DNA from: Camellia lanceoleosa
Lineage: Eukaryota; Streptophyta; Magnoliopsida; Ericales; Theaceae
NCBI GenBank assembly: GCA_025200525.1
Contig: CM045770.1
Coordinates: forward strand, 130,042,200 to 130,106,199
Reading direction: 5' to 3'
Length of the DNA stretch: 64,000 bases
Shown: positions 56,859 through 64,000 of the stretch, piece by piece
How positions within the stretch are numbered: position 1 is the stretch's first letter
Layout: every line of letters starts with the position of its first letter
Program-made: the position numbers and the translations under genes
The notes under the pieces: generated by a model
Told to the model about the DNA's origin: nothing
Seen by the model: the letters and a program-made list of their open reading frames with translations, nothing else
The model's database searches: none

Positions 56859-58546
56859 TTAGACTGCATTAAACTCCATTCCTATCGGTAATTCCACCCC
56901 TGGCCTAGCCTGACTGGTTAGCACAATATAGCGGCACGGGTTGTATCCCTCTTCAGTTAAGCTCATGGAGCCCTCGGGCATGCCTTCTTCTACCACAGCC
57001 ACCACCACAGGTTCAGGTTGGGATATGGACGCGCTCACCATGCACAAGTCTGTGCTTTCTAGGATGAACAGCGCCGGCTTAGGTAGGTGTGAGGGGGTGA
57101 TGTATATACTGGGGTCGTATGAAACGGCCAGTGTTTGGATAAGGTTTTTTGGCTGAGGTGGGGGGGCCTGGTTATATGGTGGAAGGGGGTTTGTAGTGAC
57201 ATTAGGCTTTTGAGGAAGCGCTATCACCTTATTGTCAATGAGATTCTGAATTTCATGACGCAATCTAAAGCACAGGTCAGTATCATGACCATGCTGCTGG
57301 TGGAAGGCGCAATATTTAGCTGAGTTATGTGTAGGAGGGAGGAGATTAAGCAATGGGCACAGCTCTAGGGGCTTCAGATGCCTTTTTTTTATTAGAAGCC
57401 TTAAGGCTGCTGATAGAGACATGTAAAGTGGGGTGAAAATCGTCTGGCCTCGGGGTTGATGCTTCACGGCTTGTGAGGTTGTGTCGGATGTACCAACAAA
57501 GGGGTTGGCAGTTTTTGGTGTGGTAGCGACCATACCAACATCAGAAGACCTTGTAGCTGCATTACTACTCATAGCTGCATTAGAATTGCATGTGAATGCC
57601 CTCTTGGGCTGCTCTTTATCATGGTCTATCAGACCCTACTTCATTACATCCTCTATTTGCACCCATATTTCATGGAGATCGGACAATGTTGATAGAGGTA
57701 AGACAATCATCTTCTATAGCAGTCTCGGTTGCAAGTTACGGACCACCATTTGGATCAGGTCCTTCTCAGCGAGTCAGGTGGTCATCATGGAGGCCTTGGC
57801 CCTCCACCGGGTTACAAAATTAGAGAATCCCTACTTCTGCTCTTGGTGGGTTGCTTCAAGATCACGAGTTGCAACCTCAATCTGTGTATTGTACGAGTAC
57901 TGCAGTATGAAGGCCTCTGTCATTTCTTCCCAATTCTTTTTCACAAAATCCTCAAGTTTAACATACCAGATGGCCGCAATATCGGACAAGGTCCGGCCAA
58001 AGAGGGATAATTTCTACAGTCTAGTTAGGCCCATTGGCCGCAGAATATCTAAAAATAGCCGCAAATGGACCATAGGATCACCTGAACCATCAAAGCGGTC
58101 TACATGCGGCATTTTAAACCTATCTGGTAATGTCACAGCTACATCAGTATAGCCGTCCTCTATATCTGAGATCGAATTGACACCTGAGCTCGTTTAAAAA
58201 GCTTCTCAAGTTTGCTCACTTTCAGCACAGTAGAGTCAATCTCAAACTCAAACGATGCCTCCATTGGGTAAACCGGTGCTTTGGAAGTCTGGGGTGGAAC
58301 TGGCTCTGCCGGAATGTCCGTATTCTCATGGACATTTGTTCTAACCCCGAGTATTGGAACCTTGACTAGGGGTGGATGCAAAGAAGAAGCTGCTGCTTGT
58401 TGTGGTTATTGTTGCTGTAACCTAGTAATCAACTCAGCCTGTTGGGCTGCTATTTCTGCTTGGCGAGTGGTGACTTTCGTTTGACGGGCAACATAGAACA
58501 GCATAGCTTCAATAGTCTGTTGGAGTTAACGTAACATATCTTCCAT
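56859..58546 (-). pseudogene. Tat gag, nearly complete but interrupted
   Basis: Gag forms the particle in which the RNA is copied. The start codon is at 58546 (MEDMLR). Segments in order: RQTKVTTRQAEIAAQQAEL, EASFEFEIDSTVLKVSKLEK, a frameshift near 58175, MPHVDRFDGSGDPMVHLRLF (58112 on), IAAIWYVKLEDFVKKNWEEM, QYSYNTQIEVATRDLE, then a zinc-knuckle-like YCAFHQQHGHDTDLCF (CX2HX4HX4C) near 57310. The tail is proline-rich and ends GMEFNAV before a stop at 56859. Several in-frame stops occur (for example RL*KLSLF and MTT*LAEK); the older fragment at 1-847 shows Gln or Arg at such positions, so they are C-to-T changes. Length is about 563 codons. Confidence 0.85.
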
Positions 58547-59500
58547 GTTGATTGGGGGGATTTGAACTGCCGGAACCAACGAATACTCTCTGTCTAGAGT
58601 AGAAGTAGATGATTGGGCCTGACTGGGCATAGGTGAGGTAAATGGTGACTGTTGAACTGACAAATTCTACAGAACCCTCCTCCGTCTAGTAACCGACGGG
58701 AGCGATACAAACACAGGTTGTCCTCTGACTAGATCCCCAGATCGGTAAATCCTTCTGACTCGGGTCTAGAGTGCTTGGGGGGTAACTAGCTTGTCTGAAG
58801 CAATCATGACAAACTACCTTGCAAAAAGAAAATAAAGCAAAAGGAACAGAAATCAGAAACCGCATAGCACCTGGGCTCTGATAGAAACAACACGCAGTTA
58901 CAATCAAAAGTTGGAGAACTGCACTCAAACACTGATTTCTACCCCAAAACTGATATCCTCAAATTGATACCCAAACTTGCAACTGATGCATACATTCCTG
59001 CAGAGTTTCACTCTAAAAACACATATCAAGCAAGTGAGGGTCAAAACAACCCTATGATGGGGTAGGGTTACCCTATCCTAATTTCATCAGGAACTAGGGA
59101 TAACTATGCAAACAAGCAGTTTCAAACAATTCCTGCATTCGGGTAAGCAACCTGTCCTATTTTGGAATAGTTTCTATAGCTTCTGATACGCAACTAGGTT
59201 AACTGGTCAAAAAGGGGTACCTCAGCAAGACCACCTAATATACCTCTCGCTCCTAACACCGAGAAGTGAAATGAGGATCAAATGGTACAGCGGTAGTCCA
59301 GATCCAAGGCTTGTGTTCCCATCGTGGCAAAGCCCGTAACCGGTCAGCCTTTTGGCAAGCTTTTTCAAGCAAGCCTTCGGCAAACCGTTCAAGAATAGCA
59401 AATGGCAAACACTATGACTTAAGCGCACCATGCAAATGCAAAGAAACACATAAGTGTAGATAAAACAACAAATTATGATTTTCTAGTCAAGTTCTCTAAG
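58547..59500 (-). other. Leader (5' UTR) of the Tat element
   Basis: Non-coding sequence between the PBS and the gag start. Part of it (58600-59069) is repeated in inverted orientation at 63457-64000, which fixes that block as the leader of another family member. Confidence 0.75.
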
Positions 59501-59519
59501 TCCCCAACGGAGTCACCGA
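59501..59519 (-). other. Primer binding site of the Tat element
   Basis: In element sense TCGGTGACTCCGTTGGGGA lies three bases after the LTR end. It is close to the tRNA-Arg type site known for Ogre-like elements (TGGCGACTCYGYTGGGGA). The tRNA assignment is by family knowledge. Confidence 0.7.
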
Positions 59520-61010
59520 AACTGTAGCTGGACTTTTTCACACCCTCTTTCAAAGAGCTTGAATTGGTCCTACAGTTCAGACTCCTGTCACGGTTCTGAA
59601 TCTAGTCTCACAAGTGCAATGTGAAACTGATAAACACCAAAGAGTCCAATCCAACAAATCATTTTGGAAAATCGATTTTAAATCAAATAATGCCAAAATT
59701 GGACTGCTTTGCCAAATTATACAGTCGCCACCTAAATATTTTGTCTTGGGGGAAATTTAGGAAACCCTGACTCGTGCCAAAGGCCACATGTCCATCATCA
59801 CCAAAGTTGCCTCGACAGGGGAACTTGGGTACGAGGGGGGAAGATCATGAAATAAGTACCCCCGCTCGCCTGATCAAAAGATCGGCCTCTACTAATCATG
59901 ATATGTTCTTTTATAAACCTCATGTGTTCTTATCCGGTTATTAGCTAACATTACTATATGACACACACAAGCAAGTATAGACTATGTCGCAAGAATTGGA
60001 ACATTCCAAACCATGTTTGTTTGTGAAAATGATTTGAATTTGCCACCCTCAAGTGGGCTCAAAAGATGCGAATTTGCCAACTCAAGTGGGCTTAAAACAT
60101 ACATTCATTGGACTATTCCAATTCAAGCAACAAAGCCTCCATCCACAGGCATTCATGCAGTTTAGCATTTAAACATATAGCCTCATGGCAAGCATGCGAA
60201 GCATGACAATCGCACTCATGCAAGCATGCTAAAGCATAAAAGCTTACCGAGTACTCCATGCCAAAACAAAAACTAGTTAGAAAAATACATGATCCTAACT
60301 ATACAAGATGCCTAATGCAACACGTGCAATAATGCAATTAATAGGCTCGGCTACTAATATGGCATTTGCAACACTTTGATAGCATGCTTTGAAACACATA
60401 TTCAAAGAAGTATTGAAATTGACAATGCAGTTTGAATGATGTGTCAAGCCTTGGTGCATGCAAAACAAATGAATGGATGCAAACACGCAAGCATAAGGTA
60501 TACTAATTGAAAATGATCCCTAATCTAATCATCGAAAATGATTAAATAAAAGAGAGAAAGACGCGGGGTTGGAAGACATGCACACACGCACGCACACTTA
60601 TTACAACATTATGCCCTCGCGAAGGAGGGTCCAAATGAATAAGCTAACTAGCAACGCTAATTAGCTAACTATCACAAACCAAAACTAATTAACTATTCTA
60701 GCTAATTATTACACAAATTGAAACAAATTAACTAACTATTCTAAGCTAGCTAAATATTACAAGCCAAATTAAACCAATTAATTACAACACTTGTATGAAT
60801 GAAATGGTTAACTTATTCTAATCTAACAAAGGTGACTAAATGGCCTCGAGGGCGAGGGACGCATGCATGCTCAGTTGTTCCTCTTGAAAATATCATTGCC
60901 TTGTCATCGGATGCCTCTGTTTGCATTCGTTTGATCACTAAAAATTGTGCCAACTCCTAGAATGCCTCTGCTCCAACTCAGGAGCACATTTGGTGCAAAA
61001 ATTGACTGGT

Positions 61011-61095
61011 AGCCAATCGGTCACAAAAAGTTGGTTGTTGGCTATCTCAACTGGCCGGTCGGCCACTAAAACTGGCCGGTCGGCCACCACATCCT
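61011..61095. repeat. GGCCGGTCGGCCAC cluster in the LTR body
   Basis: Units GTAGCCAATCGGTCAC, CTGGCCGGTCGGCCACTA and CTGGCCGGTCGGCCACCA in a row. It corresponds to 41620-41730 in the plus-sense LTR. Confidence 0.7.
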
Positions 61096-63000
61096 TGGAC
61101 TTCTCTTTTTGCTGCAACAGAGAGCAAACAGAGGCATGGCAATGTATTTTCGAGGAATGTGTGTACTGTTTCCTTTCTTATCATTACGCAAACTCAAAGG
61201 AAGGTAACTCTTGGCGTTCGAGCCATCAACCAAGCATTTTTAATGCATGATGGCTAGAAAACCAAGCTTGTACAAGCTTAATGAATGCACAAACAAGACT
61301 CGAAGAACCACCATCCTATCATGTATCATCAAGGGTGATGGTGACCAAGAAAAGTGGCACGTTTCATCACTTTAAGTATGAAACATCCCATTTTTCTCAT
61401 GTTCAGATTAACGTCTGAACTAAACACATGCAATGCAACTGAAGATGCTTAATCTTGCCTTTTTTACTTTGTTCATTTTGTTTACACATTTTAGATTACC
61501 AATTCATTTTTTAATCGATTAGTCCAAAGGGTGAATATCCTCTAATTGAAAGTAGGCTTAACCCACAAGTACCTTGAGTATGAAAGAGGCTTCATGCTGT
61601 TGGTAATGAACTCCCAAAGGAATTAAACCATTAGGCATGAGGGTCTCGATTCCACACTCAAGCCAACAAGGGATTCAAAACCACTTTCAACATGAATGAA
61701 AGGGTGAAACAAAGGAGTATGTGACAAAGCTTATGATGCTAAAATGACATGAAAAATGACACTACAACATGCAAGCAACTCAAGCAAATCAAGTTTGAAA
61801 GCCTAAAACACCAAACTAGTGAAGCAATTTGTACTACAGCTATACAGTACAAAGCTCAAAAGGTACAAACACTTCAAAATAGACCCAAAATAGCCTAAAA
61901 GAGGTCCTGAAACATGTTTGAAGTAAATCAAAAATGGCAAGAACAAGAGGCCAAAACATAGCACAAGCTAGACCCTTAAACACAATTGCACTACAAGCAT
62001 ACAAAGCAAGCCTCAAAGGGCTAAACTAGCCCAAAACAAAGCTAAGACCAGTCAAAATAATGGCAAAAACATGCTGAGATTGGTGTACAAAGTGTTAGAA
62101 AAACATGCTCACATGTTAGATTACAAACGGGACTCGTGAGCAACTCTCAAAAAGCAATGAAAGAGTGAAGCAAGTGAGCATGTGACATAGTTATATATGC
62201 TAAAATTACATGTAAAAATAGACACTGTAACATGCAACCATCTCAAGCAAATCATGTTTGAAGGCTTAAAACACCAAAATAGTTAAGCCGTTTTCACTAC
62301 AGCTATGTAAAACAAGACTCCTATGACTGAAGCAGACCAAAATAGAGCTATAACAGTCCAAAATAAAGCCTAAAACATGCTTGAATTAAGCTAGGTTAAG
62401 CCACAAAAACATGTTACCATGTGATGCTAACTAGGCATACAAGTGAGACACAAGGAGGGGAGGCTAGCCCTTCCTATTTTGGACTTCAAAACATGCTTTC
62501 CATCGCTGAAATAACTCTGAATTTTAGTGGTTTAAAGGCCCAAAAATTTTGATTTAAAAGCCTTGAAAGATGGCACAAAAACTCACACAAATAGGCAACA
62601 AGCAATGTTAACTACCCCTTTACACAAAGTAACCTCAAGCCATCATGTTAAGGCTCAAAAATTAGAGTTTTTTGTAGTTGAAAACTAGGCCAAAACAGTA
62701 CAAAAGGATAGCAAAGCAAGTGATTAAAGCAAACTCAAGTGAGGTAAGTCCTTTACCTTTGAAGCATAGCACAAATCAGCCACTAATTCAAGCTCAAATC
62801 CTCTTTCAAGACTAAAATAAAGCTCCAAGAAACCTCAACTCCAAGGGGATGGTGTTTGGTCAAGGTTTGATGCACAAAAGTTTAGAGAAACCTAGCTTTA
62901 AGGCACAAATCAAGAGAAGAGAGTGAGAGAATTCTATAGAGAGAGTGAGAGAAATTTGATCCAAATTTTTCTAACCCCTCCAAATGGGGGAAAGCATCCC

Positions 63001-63010
63001 CTATATATAG
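63001..63010 (-). promoter_or_regulatory. Putative TATA box of the 5' LTR
   Basis: CTATATATAG about 450 bases from the LTR start. The GGCCAC cluster is upstream and the CT tract downstream in sense, the same arrangement as in the other LTRs. Confidence 0.55.
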
Positions 63011-63120
63011 AAAATCAAGCTTAGAGCTTGTATTCATCCCTTTATACACATGTATGGAGATGGACTTCAGTGAGCAATAGCTGGCACAGCTGGCAAACAA
63101 ATATCTGAAAAAGGGAACAA

Positions 63121-63255
63121 ATGGCCATTGGCCACTTTAAGTGGTTGTCGGCCACTCTAAGTAGCCGACCGGCCACTTCAACTAGCCGATCGGCTACTCA
63201 AGTGGTCAACAAGAAAAAAAAAAAGTGGCTGACAAGGCCAAAAAGTGGCCGACAA
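63121..63255. repeat. GGCCAC cluster in U3 of the 5' LTR
   Basis: At least six units such as GTCGGCCACTCTAAGTAGCC, GACCGGCCACTTC and GATCGGCTACTCAAGTGG. They lie directly upstream of the TATA string in sense. Confidence 0.7.
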
Positions 63256-63456
63256 GGCCCCTCCCCCTTCCAAGCAAGAGGCAACAAGGTTTGGCCCAAA
63301 AAAACAAATACAAAACAAAAAGGGTTTAGAGGCTCAAAGACAAGGCGTTCCACTGAGAACTTCGGGCGCTCAAAACAAGCACAAACACACACAATCATCG
63401 AGTGCACAAACGATGACATCCAAGTCTTGAGGTCGTTCAAAAATGGGGTATCTACA

Positions 63457-64000
63457 AACCCTACCCCATCATAGGGGTGTTTTGGCTCTCACTTGCTTGA
63501 TACATGCTTTTAGAGAGTGAAACTCTGCAGGGACATGTGTATCAGTTGCAAGTCTGGGTATCAGTCTTCGGGGGCAAAAATCAATGTTTAAGTACAGTTC
63601 TCCAGCTTATGATCGCAACTCCGTGTTGTTTATGTCTGAGCCGAGGTGTTGTGCAGTTTCTGATTTTTGTTTTCTTTTTGCTTTATTTCTTTTGCAAGGT
63701 AGTTTTTCACCATTGCTTCAGATGATTCTGTTACCCCCCCAAGCACGCTGGACCCGAGTGAGAAGGATTTGTAGATCCAGGGATCTTGTCAGGGGACAGC
63801 TAGTGTTTGTTTCACTCCCCCCGATTACCAGGCAAATGAGGATCAGGCAGAGTTCACCGATCCAATAATCAGCTTTTGTTTCGATTGTACCCAGTCAAGT
63901 CCACTCTTCTAGTTCTACTCCAGAAAGAGAGTGTTCACCAGTTCTGATATCTCAACATCCTCCAGTCAGCATAGAAGATATGCTTCGCCCGGCTCGATGA
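63457..64000 (+). mobile_element. Leader and gag start of a plus-sense Tat element, runs off the window
   Basis: The block matches the reverse complement of 59069-58540: AACCCTACCCCATCATAGGG, TTTTAGAGAGTGAAACTCTG-type, CCAAGCACGCTGGACCCGAG and finally ATAGAAGATATGCTTCG, which corresponds to the gag start (ATG is ATA here). It is therefore a second family member reading to the right. Its first 430 leader bases, PBS and adjoining LTR are not present at this junction. I infer that they lay left of the inserted minus-sense element, where the plus-sense LTR 39431-43257 still stands. Confidence 0.8.

Larger units (their letters stand above)
43258..63456 (-). mobile_element. Minus-sense Tat/Ogre-type retrotransposon with antisense genes
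   Basis: Order in element sense (right to left): 5' LTR 63456-59523, PBS 59519-59501, leader, gag, protease, G-patch linker, RT, RNase H, second RNase H, integrase, a 7.9 kb 3' region with two opposite-strand genes, PPT 43309-43295, and a 37-base 3' LTR remnant. Internal length is about 16.2 kb. A very long LTR and internal region, a G-patch linker, a second RNase H and a tRNA-Arg-like PBS are traits of the Tat/Ogre group. The coding part has stops and several frameshifts and is dead. The right flank is the leader of another Tat element in the opposite orientation, so this copy was inserted into it. Confidence 0.85.
59523..63456 (-). repeat. 5' LTR of the minus-sense Tat element (3,934 bp)
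   Basis: In sense it starts TGTAGATACCCCATTTTTGA and ends GTCCAGCTACA, next to the PBS. Landmarks: GGCCAC cluster 63255-63121, TATA string 63010-63001, CT-rich tract about 62950-62915, direct repeats with a period near 465 bp (AGCAAATCAAGTTTGAAAGC at 61795 and a diverged copy near 62247), a second GGCCAC cluster 61095-61011, and the conserved U5 block 59990-59700 with GCCTCGACAGGGGAACTTGG. It drives transcription and supplies the ends in living elements. Confidence 0.9.

Noticed and set aside
51235..58546. Endogenous pararetrovirus as an alternative for gag-pol
   Set aside because: LTR, PBS, PPT, integrase and a second RNase H are present and no movement protein is seen, so an LTR retrotransposon is the right call.
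39431..63456. The two Tat LTRs as the paired LTRs of a single element
   Set aside because: They are in inverted orientation. Paired LTRs are direct repeats, and the left one ends at 43257 with its U5 side facing inward just like the right one.

Overview
The window is repeat-dominated nuclear DNA of a flowering plant. It contains Ty3/gypsy (Tat/Ogre-type) and Ty1/copia retrotransposons, CACTA-type ends, MITE-like elements, a DUF247 gene (a plant-specific family) and CT-rich leaders of plant type. Intergenic DNA is AT-rich. The species cannot be told from the sequence. No intact protein-coding gene was found; almost every recognisable frame is a transposon remnant or a broken gene.

Region 1, 1-5936: a minus-strand Tat-type gag remnant (1-847) is fused directly to an old LTR piece (848-1030 plus 5698-5936). 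That piece is split by a 4,667 bp solo LTR (1031-5697) flanked by the 5 bp target duplication GTAAC.

Region 2, 5937-21675: host DNA containing a direct tandem duplication with a unit of about 4.9 kb (copy A 6639-15897, copy B 15898-21675). Each copy carries a minus-strand 5'-UTR-like exon with a GTGAG splice donor and a CACTA-like end. Copy A was later hit by a 4,299 bp solo LTR (7113-11411, duplication CTATT); copy B keeps the empty site. Copy B was hit by a poly-A-tailed LINE-like insertion (20066-21023).

Region 3, 21676-33492: AT-rich intergenic DNA with CACTA-like ends, two hAT-like elements, a 388 bp MITE with long inverted repeats, one unexplained exon-like block (22720-22881) and a DUF247 pseudogene (31245-32466).

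Region 4, 33493-38996: two decayed copia elements. A complete 1,196 bp CACTA element (34126-35321, duplication CTA) sits inside the gag of the first.

Region 5, 39431-64000: a head-to-head nest of two related Tat elements. A plus-sense element is represented by its LTR (39431-43257) and part of its leader (63457-64000). Within that leader lies a minus-sense element (43258-63456) with a 3.9 kb 5' LTR, PBS, gag, protease, G-patch-containing linker, RT, two RNase H domains, integrase, a long 3' region, PPT and a 3' LTR cut down to 37 bp. The 3' region carries two intron-containing genes on the opposite strand: a six-exon plant-mobile-domain (PMD) gene and a second gene resembling DUF7745. Premature stops are mostly CAG to TAG or CGA to TGA, the pattern expected from loss of methylated cytosines. 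A palindromic motif related to GTGGCCGGTCGGCCAC clusters in LTR promoters and ahead of both antisense genes.
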